DNA of 64,000 nucleotides from an uncultured Colwellia sp. (GCA_913063325.1 CAJXYE010000001.1:119314-183313), one strand, 5' to 3'. Positions 19,534 through 29,246 are shown, counted from the first letter of the stretch. Numbers and translations: made by a program. Notes: generated by a model not told the origin, from the letters alone.

Positions 19534-20433
19534 ATGGATCTATTTCACTTAATGAAGGTGTATATTGCTGTTGCTGAAGAGCAAGGTTTCTCTGCGGCAA
19601 GTAGACGACTAAATATGTCTCCACCTACCGTGACCAGAGCCGTTGCGCATTTAGAAGATAATTTGCAAGTAAAGCTGCTCAATAGAACCACACGTTATGT
19701 TCGCATGACAGAGGCTGGTTCACGCTATTTAGAGGATGCCAAACGAATTTTACAGGATGTGAATATTGCTAATGAAGCCGCGCTGGGTATTAACTCTACG
19801 CCACAAGGAAAGATTAGTGTTACCGCACCTGTTTTGTTTGGTCAACAGTTCGTGCTGCCAGCGATCACCGACTATTTAGTTCTTTTTCCTCAGACACAAG
19901 TTAATGCTGTATTTTTAGATAGAGTGGTAAATTTACTCGAAGAAGGTCATGACATAGGTATTCGCATTGGTGAATTACTTGATTCAAGTATGCGTGCAAA
20001 AAAGGTAGGTCACGTTAGGCTAATACTAGTAGCTTCCCCAGAGTACTTAGCAAAAAATGGTATTCCACAAAACTGCCAAGAACTAACACAACATACCCTC
20101 ATTGCCGCCAATACCGGTAGCCTTAATCCTGATTGGCAATTTCTAGTCAATAAGCAAAACCAAACAATAAAAATACAACCTCGATTAACGGTTACTACTA
20201 ATCAGGCCGCCATTAATGCTGCAAAAAATGGCCTAGGTATCACTCGAATTATTTCATATCAAGTTGCAGAAGAGCTTAGAGAAAATCAGCTAAAAATTAT
20301 ATTAGAAGACATTGAACACCCAGCTAAGCCAATAAACATAGTACACAGAGAAGATAAATTTTCTTCAGCTAAAGTGAGAAGCTTTATCGACTTACTTGCT
20401 AAGCAGTTGCAAGCTAATTCCGCTTTGAACTAA
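19534..20433 (+). CDS. LysR-family transcriptional regulator
   Basis: I prefer the ATG at 19534 (299 residues, MDLFHLMKVYIAVAEEQGF), the normal LysR opening and length; the ATG at 19450 adds 28 residues not typical of the family. The N-terminal winged helix-turn-helix (FSAASRRLNMSPPTVTRAVAHLE) is followed by NRTTRYVRMTEAG and a substrate-binding domain with typical short beta/alpha units (NAVFLDRVV, RIGELLDSS). It acts in the cytoplasm on unknown promoters. No divergent target gene sits beside it, so its regulon cannot be inferred. Confidence 0.85.
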   Translation: MDLFHLMKVYIAVAEEQGFSAASRRLNMSPPTVTRAVAHLEDNLQVKLLNRTTRYVRMTEAGSRYLEDAKRILQDVNIANEAALGINSTPQGKISVTAPVLFGQQFVLPAITDYLVLFPQTQVNAVFLDRVVNLLEEGHDIGIRIGELLDSSMRAKKVGHVRLILVASPEYLAKNGIPQNCQELTQHTLIAANTGSLNPDWQFLVNKQNQTIKIQPRLTVTTNQAAINAAKNGLGITRIISYQVAEELRENQLKIILEDIEHPAKPINIVHREDKFSSAKVRSFIDLLAKQLQANSALN

Positions 20434-20635
20434 CTTTTTATGACGACCAAGTGAGATTAGGAGCATTTTTCACAAGGTTAACTATTACCACAAAGAAAAC
20501 CAAATATATTAACTGAAATAACTTAAAATTAAGTCTACTATCGAAACATAAGCAGACTTAGCATAGTTACTCTAACAACCAGTAAATTCATGGTCTTCTA
20601 TGAGCAAAAAGTAAGCTAATCTTTTGTTCAGTCTA

Positions 20636-22066
20636 TTAATTTGTAATATCCATAGGAATACTAATTTCATACCTAACCCCGATAGGGGTTGGTAAGAGCT
20701 GGATCTTTCCTTGAAAGGTTGTTGTTAATATATTTGAAACAAGATTAAGGCCTAAACCAAGGTGTCCACCAATTCTGTTAGTGGAGTAAAATGGCTCAAA
20801 TACCATATCTTTATGTATAGAGGAAATGCCACAACCGTTGTCTTGATAAGTTATTACAATCGATCTTTCATTTGATGTTGCTACAATCGAGATTATTCCT
20901 GTTGGTTTTTCTTTAAATCCATGAGTAAATGTATTTTCAATTAACTGACACATGATTTTCCACAAGGCGCTTTCGGAGTGAGGAACGTTTATTTCTCCAC
21001 AAATAATTTCGATTTTAAATTCGCCAGATTGCTGTCTAAAATTAACTTTTAGTTTGCTAAAAAACTCTCTGAGATAAAACGGTGTGCCATGGGCAACATC
21101 AAGCTCAAAATTAATGTCATTAAATTTTGAAAGTAACTGAGCAGTTCGAGTGAGACTTATTTGATTAAGCGAGAGAGCTTCAGTGACAGAGTTTGACAAT
21201 TCTTCAACCGCATTTCGGCTAATTTTACCTTGACGGAGTAACAGACTAAGCTGCTCAAATTGATGTTCAGCTGTGGTTATTGCTGTCAGTGCGATCCCTA
21301 TTGGCGTATTTATTTCGTGAGCAAAACCGATAATTAAGTTCTTGGTTATCGAGACCTTTTCTAAATTAACGTTCTTTTGATGAAGTTCGTTTTGCTGTTC
21401 AAGTGTTGCAGCTAATTCAAGATTTGTTTGCTCTAATTCATTATTGCGCTGGTCAACTGTTTGATTAAGTAAGTAATTAGCATCAAGTAACCTTTTTCTC
21501 GTTTCTGCATTTTCAAATACTACTGCAGCTAAACTTGCACAAACTTCAATGAATTGAATATCCTCATTGGTAGGTGACGTAGGCACAGAGTAATAGAGAG
21601 CAAATGTGCCAAATAATTGATTATTTCCTCCAATAATAGGCTCAGACCAACAAGCTTGTAAGCCAGCACCTAAAGGGAGTTTTTTATATTGCATCCAGTA
21701 TGGATGAGTATTAATGTCTTCAACAATAACACGCTTTTTAGTATATGCTGCGGTTCCGCATGAACCCATACCTGCCCCAACATGAACCCCTTCAAGCGCA
21801 TCACAATAGTATTTTGGCAATGACGCTGAAGCAATTGGATGTAAGGTATTATGTTTCGCATCAAACCTTAAAACTGAACACAATATCTTTTCATTATATC
21901 GCTGGGTATTATGGCACAACCTATCTAATACAAGTTCAAGATCAGCTCCCTGAGCAACCATTCGTAAAACATCATTTCTACCTTGTTCAAGCTCTCTTGT
22001 TTTTTTAAGAAGGCTGATTTCTCGTTCGAGTAACTCAAGTTTATCAGTCTGTTTTAACTCAGTCAT
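20636..22066 (-). CDS. GAF-domain sensor histidine kinase (orphan)
   Basis: This 476-residue cytoplasmic protein has no membrane helix. Residues of about 45-187 form a GAF domain (GMGSCGTAAYTKKRVIVEDI, then LFGTFALYYS). A coiled coil at about 195-240 leads to a HisKA-type segment with His250 in GFAHEINTPIG. The HATPase part shows an N box (ENTFTHGF), a G1 box (DNGCGIS), an F box (VFEPFYSTN) and a G2 box (GLGLNLV), so the kinase should be active. GAF domains bind small ligands or sense redox or light; this ligand is unknown. No response regulator is adjacent. Confidence 0.8.
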   Translation of the reverse strand: MTELKQTDKLELLEREISLLKKTRELEQGRNDVLRMVAQGADLELVLDRLCHNTQRYNEKILCSVLRFDAKHNTLHPIASASLPKYYCDALEGVHVGAGMGSCGTAAYTKKRVIVEDINTHPYWMQYKKLPLGAGLQACWSEPIIGGNNQLFGTFALYYSVPTSPTNEDIQFIEVCASLAAVVFENAETRKRLLDANYLLNQTVDQRNNELEQTNLELAATLEQQNELHQKNVNLEKVSITKNLIIGFAHEINTPIGIALTAITTAEHQFEQLSLLLRQGKISRNAVEELSNSVTEALSLNQISLTRTAQLLSKFNDINFELDVAHGTPFYLREFFSKLKVNFRQQSGEFKIEIICGEINVPHSESALWKIMCQLIENTFTHGFKEKPTGIISIVATSNERSIVITYQDNGCGISSIHKDMVFEPFYSTNRIGGHLGLGLNLVSNILTTTFQGKIQLLPTPIGVRYEISIPMDITN

Positions 22067-22496
22067 TAGGTCTTATTTTCCGGTTACACCCTTAACGTTC
22101 AATTAATCCTATACCATAACCCATTAATTTTCTGGATATAACGCTATATCAACAAATAACATTTTGCAATGGAAGTAGAAGGCGATAATATTTTTATATA
22201 TAAGCTTACAATACCTTAAGACTCAAAACTTTACGTTACTGCAAACCCAAAAGCAATAATCAAACATCCACTCTTGAGCCAATAGGTTACATTGTGCTAA
22301 TAATTATAGACTTCCGTTTTGCGCACAAGCGACCGTTACATCATCTTTTCTCGACAACTTCTGGCTGAGCCTCACTAATAATATCTAGTCACTTTAGGCA
22401 TTATATTTGCTTGTGAACAACTCATCTATAAACAAAGAGCCCGTATAATTTAAAGCTGAAATTCTCGCAATAATACCTTCCAAAAGGAGCTAATAT
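22067..22496. other. Intergenic region without recognised gene
   Basis: About 430 bp of AT-rich sequence follow the start of the kinase gene. A TATAAT hexamer at 22443-22448, without a good -35 at standard spacing, precedes the tiny frame at 22497. I see no RNA gene or repeat in it. Confidence 0.3.
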
Positions 22497-22532
22497 ATGT
22501 GGAATAAAGCAAGAAAAAATCCGACCAAATAA
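22497..22532 (+). CDS. Possible 11-residue small ORF with strong ribosome site
   Basis: ATG at 22497 to TAA at 22532 encodes MWNKARKNPTK, a very basic peptide. AAAAGGAGC lies at ideal distance upstream, better than many start sites in this window, and a TATAAT is at 22443. It may be a real small peptide, a leader, or the start of a gene cut by mutation. No relative is known to me. Confidence 0.3.
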   Translation: MWNKARKNPTK

Positions 22533-22535
22533 GTC

Positions 22536-22562
22536 ATTCAATGTAATTCAATGTAATTCAAT
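22536..22562. repeat. Short tandem repeat of a 10-bp unit
   Basis: ATTCAATGTA occurs twice in tandem and is followed by the first seven bases of a third unit. It lies just after the tiny frame at 22497-22532. No function is evident. Confidence 0.5.
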
Positions 22563-22651
22563 TAAAATGCAGCAGATGATAAAATTAATGCTGCACCTAC
22601 CAACTGAATTATTATTCTTTATTCATCCTATTTATTGATATTAATCTGATA

Positions 22652-23269
22652 CTAATCTTCTTCGGTGTTACTAAAGGAGTCGACAAAAGACTGCAGTCCT
22701 TCTTGTACTAATTCGTAGGTTTTATCGACATTATCGGCAATATCTCCATCTAAAACTTTTAGACTACCAAGTATATCCTTAGCTTCGCCAAAACCTTGTT
22801 CGATACCTCCACGAATTATCTCAACGAAAGATGCTAACGATTCCTCTTCATCCATATTAGGATTTTGCTCTTGATAAGCCGCAAAAAACTGGGTACTAAA
22901 AGCCACAATGCGCTCGGCCGTCGCTTCGGGACTGAAATCTATACCAGACTCATAAGCATCTTCAACACTACTCTCGACACCACCAGCTTTTAATGATTCG
23001 TTTATTCCTTGCAAGGCGGTTTTTAGCACTAATGATAATGGCTGATCACCGATTGATTGGTTGTATTTCAGCGAAGATTCTATAATAGCCGCATTAAGTT
23101 GTTTCTTTTGAGAAACATAAATTGACTCAGGTGCTTTTTCTGTTTTTTTCTCATGGGCAAGAGCTGATACTTGCTGCCCCATTGGTTCGTTTGCTTTTTT
23201 ATCTGGTGCTTTTGCTAATGTTCGAACTTCTTGGTTAAATGTAACATTCGAGTTAATTGATGAGCTCAT
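22652..23269 (-). CDS. DUF5610-domain protein
   Basis: This 205-residue soluble acidic protein has a disordered Lys/Glu-rich first 60 residues and a helical remainder (SLVLKTALQGINESL, FSPEATAERIVAFSTQFFAAYQEQ, EEESLASFVEIIRGGIEQGFGEAKDIL). The last pattern is what I recall of the DUF5610 family of marine gammaproteobacteria; this is from memory and not verified. No signal peptide or membrane segment is seen. GAGG precedes the ATG at a suitable distance. Its role is unknown, and it is not in an obvious operon because 311 bp separate it from tyrA. Confidence 0.55.
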   Translation of the reverse strand: MSSSINSNVTFNQEVRTLAKAPDKKANEPMGQQVSALAHEKKTEKAPESIYVSQKKQLNAAIIESSLKYNQSIGDQPLSLVLKTALQGINESLKAGGVESSVEDAYESGIDFSPEATAERIVAFSTQFFAAYQEQNPNMDEEESLASFVEIIRGGIEQGFGEAKDILGSLKVLDGDIADNVDKTYELVQEGLQSFVDSFSNTEED

Positions 23270-23580
23270 AATATCTACCTCTATTTATCAAAGCATACAT
23301 AAAAGTATCGGCACGATGAAGTATAACTTAAGTATAATCTGTATTTATTTTGTACAACACAAGGTTCGATTAACTCTCTAAACAAAGTAAGTTTGTTGAC
23401 TGGTTTTTTAAACATAGACAATGCTCAACGTGAGCAGTTACAAACATTCCTAAGAGTTAGGTAAACGTATATAAATTAATGATTATTATTAATGTACATT
23501 TAGCTAGAAAACTAATACTTGACGCCAGTGAGGGCACTCGCGTCAACAGAAATGAGAGGTAAGTATTAAATCAAATAAAC
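23270..23580. other. Intergenic region between tyrA end and DUF5610 gene
   Basis: This 311-bp AT-rich gap holds the promoter of the minus-strand DUF5610 gene and the downstream end of tyrA. An AT palindrome-like TTAATGATTATTATTAAT lies at about 23476-23493. No coding sequence or strong terminator was recognised. Confidence 0.3.
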
Positions 23581-24726
23581 TTAATGTTTTTTCAGTTCAT
23601 TCGCTTTTAGTAACATCGATTTACTTTCTTCAAGAAAATCACCTGCGTAATCGCCAAACCAATCAGAAACATGATTAAACATATCAACAAAAGCATCTTT
23701 ATCATCAAGACTAACATCTTCAAGCAGTTCTAAAAATCGGTAGGCAAAACGCTTCATCATGCCGATATTATCTTTATTAGAAAAAATAATATCTGCATAA
23801 AGCGTAGGGTCTTGGGCAAATAGTCGGCCAACCATAATCAACTCTAATCGATAAATAGGTGAGCTCATCGCGACTAATTTTTCTATATCAGCCCCTTCAC
23901 TCATCAAATGATAACCATAGGCAATGGTAGAGAAATGTCGCATAACTTGCACCATAGACATGGCTTGATCATGTTCATGAGCCTCTACCGGATAAATCTT
24001 AGCGCCCCATACTTCAAATTGTTCAATTAACCACTGGTATTGCTCTGGGTGACGACCTTCACAGCTAATAATAGTTTGCTTAATTAACCCTGTGACATCA
24101 GGCCCAAACATAGGATGTAAACCAACAACGGGTCCTGCGTGGGCTTTTTTCATTTCAAATAAAGGCGATTCTTTAATACTGGTTAAATCAGCAAGAACAC
24201 ACGCTTTAGGCAAATTATTAAGGTGATGAATAACCATAGTTGTCAGACGAATAGGTACAGCGACTATAACCAGACTCGCATCAGCTAAAATAACGTCACT
24301 TTGGGGCCAATCATTTTGCTCAAGTATTTCAACTTGGTAATCAGAACGCTGAAATAAATCGACAAAAATAGCGCCTAGTTGCCCTTTACCGCCAACAACA
24401 ACAATCTTTTTACATTCTGGGTTAACGCAGCGATAACCACTGGCATCTTGGCTAACATAAGAGTCGCGCATTAAGCGGCGTAAAACATCTTCAATTAAGT
24501 CTGGCGATAAACCTGCATCACTCGCTTGTAAACGTCTTTTGGCAAATAAACTGGCTTCACGTACTGGATCGTAAATCGGTTTACCCACATTACTTTTTAA
24601 CTGCCCCACTTTGCTGGTAACAGCAAGTCGTCGGTGTAATAACTTAACTAAGTCGCTATCAATGTCATCAATTTCATCACGTAAAGTGGTGAGTTTTTTA
24701 TCAAAATCTGGATCTGAATTCGTCAT
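23581..24726 (-). CDS. tyrA: Bifunctional chorismate mutase/prephenate dehydrogenase
   Basis: The 381-residue protein makes 4-hydroxyphenylpyruvate from chorismate for tyrosine synthesis. Residues 1-90 are an AroQ-type chorismate mutase (LRDEIDDIDSDLVKLLHRRL, then VGKPIYDPVRE). From about residue 107 an NAD-binding prephenate dehydrogenase begins (IVVVGGKGQLGAIF), with GLHPMFGPDV and HDQAMSMVQVMRHF as conserved segments. The length matches E. coli TyrA. It lies downstream of aroF on the same strand, as in the classical aroF-tyrA arrangement, but a terminator-like hairpin separates them. Confidence 0.95.
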   Translation of the reverse strand: MTNSDPDFDKKLTTLRDEIDDIDSDLVKLLHRRLAVTSKVGQLKSNVGKPIYDPVREASLFAKRRLQASDAGLSPDLIEDVLRRLMRDSYVSQDASGYRCVNPECKKIVVVGGKGQLGAIFVDLFQRSDYQVEILEQNDWPQSDVILADASLVIVAVPIRLTTMVIHHLNNLPKACVLADLTSIKESPLFEMKKAHAGPVVGLHPMFGPDVTGLIKQTIISCEGRHPEQYQWLIEQFEVWGAKIYPVEAHEHDQAMSMVQVMRHFSTIAYGYHLMSEGADIEKLVAMSSPIYRLELIMVGRLFAQDPTLYADIIFSNKDNIGMMKRFAYRFLELLEDVSLDDKDAFVDMFNHVSDWFGDYAGDFLEESKSMLLKANELKKH

Positions 24727-24795
24727 TACACTCTCTTATGGAAAACATCTTATCTGAAAAAATTTAATCTATTGGTATTAGAGCATTAAAATAGA

Positions 24796-24844
24796 AAACG
24801 CGACATAAGTCGCGTCTAATATCAATTAATTCTTTAATTGATAT
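24796..24844 (-). terminator. Hairpins between aroF and tyrA, terminator-like
   Basis: On the minus strand a stem ATATCAATTAA/TTAATTGATAT is followed by ACGCGACTTATGTCGCGT and then TTTCTATTTT. This could end or attenuate transcription leaving aroF before tyrA. Confidence 0.6.
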
Positions 24845-24882
24845 AATTAAAATCCCACCTAATTATCTTAGGTAGATAATCC

Positions 24883-25977
24883 TTAGGCGATACGCGAAGT
24901 TAAGCAACCTGATAATTGTGCGTCAGCATCCGCTAATAATTGCTCTGTTTCAGCAAAATCAATACATGCATCGGTAACAGATACACCATAAGCTAGCTCT
25001 TCTTTAGCCAAGTCACTGCTTTGATTACCGGCATTAATATTACTTTCTAACATTATACCAATAATTGATTTATTACCCGCACAAATTTGTTTAACAACGT
25101 CTTGCGCAACCAATGGCTGGCGCGTGTAATCTTTACTTGAATTACCGTGGCTACAATCAACAATAATGCCAGGTTCAAGACCTTGTTTAGCTAATACTTG
25201 CTCGCATTCAGCAATACTTTTTTCATCGTAATTAGGTGCGCTGCCACCACGTAAAATAACGTGGCCATCAGGGTTACCGCTAGTTTGAATTAAAGCAACC
25301 TGCCCTTGGCGATTGATACCCATGAAATGATGTGGAGATGCAGCTGATTGTAATGCATTTACTGCAACGCCTAAGCTACCATTAGTACCATTTTTAAAAC
25401 CAATAGGCATAGACAAACCACTCGCCATCTCACGATGAGTTTGTGACTCAGTAGTACGCGCTCCAATGGCCGACCAGCTAAACGCTTCAGCTAAATATTG
25501 TGGGCTAATAGGGTCAAGTGCTTCAGTTGCTAATGGTAAACCAAGCTCTGTTAAGTAAAGAATTAATTCACGTGCTTTACGTAAGCCAGTTTCAACATCA
25601 AACGAACCATCCATATGTGGGTCATTAATCAAACCTTTCCAACCAACGGTAGTACGAGGTTTTTCAAAGTAAACACGCATAACAACAAACAAAGACCCTT
25701 GGTGTTTATTGTGTAGAGTTTTTAGTTGACGAGCATAGTCTTTCGCTGCTTCAACATCATGAACTGAACACGGGCCTGAAATAACTAATAAACGAGGATC
25801 ACGCTTGTGAATTATGTCACTAATTGTTTTACGAGATTGTTGAACAAACTCACGACCTTCTTCTGAAAGTGGTAATTCAGCACGTAGCGCCTCAGGAGTA
25901 ATTAATACATGCTCGGCATTAACATGAATGTTATTTGAGCTGGTTGGCACTGCTGATAATTCGGTGGCTGTTGTCAT
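24883..25977 (-). CDS. aroF: 3-deoxy-7-phosphoheptulonate synthase (DAHP synthase, AroF-type)
   Basis: This 364-residue enzyme joins phosphoenolpyruvate and erythrose 4-phosphate at the first step of the shikimate pathway. Visible family motifs are VISGPCSVHD, RVYFEKPRTTVGWKGLINDP, GARTTESQTHREMASGLSMPIGFKNGT in the catalytic core, and IVDCSHGNSSKD. The length fits the type Ialpha class. The pairing with tyrA suggests the tyrosine-inhibited isoenzyme AroF, which is inferred from context and not from the inhibitor site. The start is supported by AAGGACC. A TyrR-like box lies about 195 bp upstream. Confidence 0.92.
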   Translation of the reverse strand: MTTATELSAVPTSSNNIHVNAEHVLITPEALRAELPLSEEGREFVQQSRKTISDIIHKRDPRLLVISGPCSVHDVEAAKDYARQLKTLHNKHQGSLFVVMRVYFEKPRTTVGWKGLINDPHMDGSFDVETGLRKARELILYLTELGLPLATEALDPISPQYLAEAFSWSAIGARTTESQTHREMASGLSMPIGFKNGTNGSLGVAVNALQSAASPHHFMGINRQGQVALIQTSGNPDGHVILRGGSAPNYDEKSIAECEQVLAKQGLEPGIIVDCSHGNSSKDYTRQPLVAQDVVKQICAGNKSIIGIMLESNINAGNQSSDLAKEELAYGVSVTDACIDFAETEQLLADADAQLSGCLTSRIA

Positions 25978-26171
25978 AATTGGTCCTTAATTAAATATTT
26001 TCCGCTGAGTAGGCTTTAAATATTTACTGTAAAAAGTTTTAAAATAGGGTTTACGCTAGTTAACTAAACAGATAAAAACTTGATATTTAGAAAGGAAAAC
26101 AGTGACTCAATAAAGGCTACAGCTCAACCAAAAACAAAAACAAGGAATCGTAAAGATTTAATTACGCGATT

Positions 26172-26189
26172 TGTAAGGTTATTTTTACA
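26172..26189. promoter_or_regulatory. Candidate TyrR box between aroF and an AGCS symporter
   Basis: TGTAAG-GTTATT-TTTACA differs at one base from the TyrR consensus TGTAAA-N6-TTTACA. Its right half, TTTACA, could also be the -35 of a plus-strand promoter with TATAGT at 26206-26211 (16-bp spacer). That would read toward the symporter start at 26463. Confidence 0.5.
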
Positions 26190-26211
26190 CGTTTTTTTTA
26201 TGCTGTATAGT
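26184..26211 (+). promoter_or_regulatory. Possible sigma-70 promoter for the first AGCS symporter
   Basis: TTTACA and TATAGT are 16 bp apart. The 5' leader to the TTG start would be about 245 bases. This is a pattern match only, and it overlaps the TyrR-like site. Confidence 0.35.
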
Positions 26212-26462
26212 ATTAAATAGTCAAAACATGTACTAATTTAATAAAAATTTTGAAGATAAGTATTTCTCACTACCAAAGCTATTAAGCAAAGACTCTATAA
26301 ATATATCGCACAGTAAAATTTAATGACCAAAGCATAGATAAAAAAATGTATAAGACGTTGTAACTATTAACTATTGGCATTTATACTGGTATCACTGAAT
26401 GATTAAAATAACCACTGTAGTGCACGCCATAGCGCTACTGCTATCAAAATTAAGGACATACT

Positions 26463-27863
26463 TTGAGAGACGTGATCAACTTTGCGAATAATTTACTGTG
26501 GAATAATGTACTAATTTACTTGTTAGTTGGCGCTGGAATTTGGTTCACTTATAAATTAACCTTATTGCAAGTACGCCACTTTCCTCACATGTTTCAAATA
26601 CTTTTTAAAACAAGCAATAACGATAAAACAGCAATATCATCTTTTCAGGCCTTAATGACTAGCCTTGCTGCGCGTGTTGGCACAGGAAACTTAGCAGGTG
26701 TTGCTATTGCAATTACTCTGGGTGGCCCTGGCGCTATTTTCTGGATGTGGGTAATCGCTTTTATTGGTATGGCAACAGGCTTTGCTGAAAGCTTATTGGG
26801 TCAACTCTATAAAATACGTAATAGCGATGGTGAGTTTCGTGGCGGCCCCGCTTATTATATAACCATGGGCTTAAATAAACCCTGGGTAGCCTTTGCCTTT
26901 TCGTTGTGTATTTTCATCGGGTACGGTCTAGTCTTTAGTTCAGTGCAAGCCAATACCATCGCTGATGCTTTACACAATGCTTATCAAGTAGACACTGGCT
27001 ATTCAGGCATCGTTATTGTTGCGCTTGCTGGAGTTATTTTTATCGGCGGCGTCAGAGCCGTAGCGCGCACCGCGAGCCTTATAGTGCCGATTATGGGCTT
27101 AGCGTATTTGTTGTTAGCACTCTATATTTGTTTAATAAATTTTCAGCAAATACCTGCCGTATTTATGACTATTTTCAGCTCAGCTTTTGGTTTACAAGAA
27201 GCAGGAAGTGGTGCCTTAGGTGCCGCTATCATTAACGGCGTTAAGCGCGGGCTCTATTCTAATGAGGCTGGTTCAGGTAGTGTGCCTCATGCTGCGGCAT
27301 GCGCAACGCCTAATCCTCATCATCCTGCAGCTCAAGGTTACGTACAAATGCTCGGCGTATTTATCGATACCATTGTAGTGTGTACAGCAACCGCGCTCAT
27401 TATTTTATTGGCGTTAGGATCAGAGACATCAGATTTAACGGGCATTAGACTTACCCAGTACGCGATGACTGAGCATGTAGGCCATTGGGGCAATCATTTT
27501 ATCTCCCTTGCTATTTGCTTGTTCTGCTTCACTTCTATTATTGCTAATTATGTCTATGCTGAGAGTAACTTACATTTATTTAAACTTGATAATTCCTACG
27601 GACGTTGGGGCTTTATTTTAGTCTTTTTATCAATGACTTTTTGGGGCTCTACTGCCGCTTTACCTGACGTATGGGCACTAGCTGATTTATCACTAGGACT
27701 ATTAACCGTTATCAATGTCTGCGTTATTTTAGTACTAACCCCCACGATTGTCGCCGTAACAAAAGACTATAACCGACAACTAAAGACTCAGGCATCTCCA
27801 CGATTTATCTTAGCTAAAAGTGAAAAGATTCAAGGCTATGTAACTAAAAACATTTGGGAATAA
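26463..27863 (+). CDS. Alanine/glycine:cation symporter (AGCS family), copy 1
   Basis: The 466-residue polytopic protein starts at TTG 26463 behind AAGGAC, giving MRDVINFANNLLW. Family segments are AARVGTGNLAGVAIAI, WMWVIAFIGMATGFAESLLGQLYK, FRGGPAYYI and GVKRGLYSNEAGSGSVPHAAA. AGCS proteins import alanine or glycine with sodium. It is strongly similar along its whole length to the copy at 36614. The divergent position beside aroF and the TyrR-like box raise the possibility of a role linked to aromatic amino acids, but this is speculation. It converges on mltC with a 30-bp gap. Confidence 0.88.
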   Translation: MRDVINFANNLLWNNVLIYLLVGAGIWFTYKLTLLQVRHFPHMFQILFKTSNNDKTAISSFQALMTSLAARVGTGNLAGVAIAITLGGPGAIFWMWVIAFIGMATGFAESLLGQLYKIRNSDGEFRGGPAYYITMGLNKPWVAFAFSLCIFIGYGLVFSSVQANTIADALHNAYQVDTGYSGIVIVALAGVIFIGGVRAVARTASLIVPIMGLAYLLLALYICLINFQQIPAVFMTIFSSAFGLQEAGSGALGAAIINGVKRGLYSNEAGSGSVPHAAACATPNPHHPAAQGYVQMLGVFIDTIVVCTATALIILLALGSETSDLTGIRLTQYAMTEHVGHWGNHFISLAICLFCFTSIIANYVYAESNLHLFKLDNSYGRWGFILVFLSMTFWGSTAALPDVWALADLSLGLLTVINVCVILVLTPTIVAVTKDYNRQLKTQASPRFILAKSEKIQGYVTKNIWE

Positions 27864-27893
27864 CGCCAGCTATAAAATAGTACTTCTATTGAC

Positions 27894-29057
27894 TTATAAG
27901 TACGTTTTCTCAGCCTTAGTTACTTTCTCCAGATAATGACGAGATTCTACTTTAGGGTGTTTCTTAGTGAGCAAGTAATAAACATCTTTAGACGATTTAG
28001 TATTGAGAATTTTCATCGCTGTTTTGCGATTACCATGAAAGGTCTTTAATACATTGCCAGCGCCGCCATTGTAAGCCGAAATAATTGAATAATGACGACT
28101 AGTTGAATTAGTCACGTCCTTCAAATAGTTGTTATTAAGAATGTGCAAATAGGCTGAGCCAATATCGATATTAAAGGCAGGGTCAAATAGTTGCTGTTTG
28201 GTGGGTATACCTTTTTTGTTTTTAATACGCTGAAATACATCCGCCCCTGCTGTTTTAGGCACAACTTGCATTAATCCGTAAGCATTAGCGCTACTGACAG
28301 CAAACGGATTAAAGCTACTTTCGGTTTCAATTATTCCGTATATCAGTTGTGGAGAAATTTGGTAACGTTTAGCCGCAGCAAGTACATGACTGCTGTATTT
28401 TTGTTTGCGTAAATGTTGATGTTTCTCAACCATGTTAATTCTAACGGCATAAATTTGTTTTTGATTTTTATTATATTTTTGTAATCTAAATTCTATTAAG
28501 TGTTTAGAGAAACGATTAGCACGCCATTGATATTGAATAGGTTTATTGTCTCGATCAACCACCTGTTGGTACAAATAAGGTTTGCCTGATAGCTGTGGTG
28601 CATCACTTGAGAATATATCAGTTTTTCGAGGGTCTGATGTTGATAATAAGGTAGTCACTATTGCATTCTGTAAGTTTTCCAGCGTTTTGGCTTGAGAGTT
28701 ATGAGCTAACGTTTCGATTAAAATCGTACCTTTTTCAAAATCAACAATGGCACGCGCTTGGTAACTATTAGTATATTTAACCAGCTTTTTATTGTTAGGG
28801 ATTTGAGGTTTATCTTCACCCCACACCTCACTAATATGTTTACTCAACTCATCAATCAAATACTTGATGTTTTTGAAATCACGTTGAATATGCTCATTAG
28901 TTTTAACTGCTTGTTCGGTAATCGCAATAAGATCTTTATCGTCAGAGTTTATTTGTTTAACTAAGGTTTCGACATTACGAATTGAGGCTAAGTTTGGCGT
29001 ACTTTTACAACTGGTTAAGCTAATAACGATAAGTAACAACAATACTATTCTAAACAT
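27894..29057 (-). CDS. mltC: Membrane-bound lytic murein transglycosylase C
   Basis: The 387-residue lipoprotein (signal ending LTSC, Cys17) cleaves peptidoglycan glycan strands to 1,6-anhydro products at the outer membrane. Residues of about 30-200 match the MltC-specific N-terminal domain (DUF3393). The C-terminal SLT domain has the catalytic glutamate in GIIETESSFNPFAVSSANAY, then GLMQVVP, FDPAFNIDIGSAYL and SAYNGGAGNV. Those motifs and the domain order support MltC. It is slightly longer than the roughly 360-residue E. coli form and appears transcribed alone. Confidence 0.88.
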   Translation of the reverse strand: MFRIVLLLLIVISLTSCKSTPNLASIRNVETLVKQINSDDKDLIAITEQAVKTNEHIQRDFKNIKYLIDELSKHISEVWGEDKPQIPNNKKLVKYTNSYQARAIVDFEKGTILIETLAHNSQAKTLENLQNAIVTTLLSTSDPRKTDIFSSDAPQLSGKPYLYQQVVDRDNKPIQYQWRANRFSKHLIEFRLQKYNKNQKQIYAVRINMVEKHQHLRKQKYSSHVLAAAKRYQISPQLIYGIIETESSFNPFAVSSANAYGLMQVVPKTAGADVFQRIKNKKGIPTKQQLFDPAFNIDIGSAYLHILNNNYLKDVTNSTSRHYSIISAYNGGAGNVLKTFHGNRKTAMKILNTKSSKDVYYLLTKKHPKVESRHYLEKVTKAEKTYL

Positions 29058-29246
29058 TTTTCAGTAACCCTTCATTGATTTACGCCTAATACAGTATTGT
29101 ATAGATCCAGCGTTTAAAAATACAAGGTTGGTTTTAGTGTGAGTATGTAGGTGGGTGGTTTCAAATAAACAGTGAGTGAGTAATCAGAAAGAATATTGTG
29201 CCAAGTAACAAAGAATACAGGTGAAGTTTAAAAAGAAATAAGAACT

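Noticed and set aside
22536..22562. CRISPR-like tandem repeat
   Set aside because: Units are adjacent, 10 bp long and without spacers, and no cas genes are present.
23476..23493. Possible Fur box TTAATGATTATTATTAAT
   Set aside because: The match to the Fur consensus is poor for an AT-rich genome, and the DUF5610 gene behind it has no known iron link.
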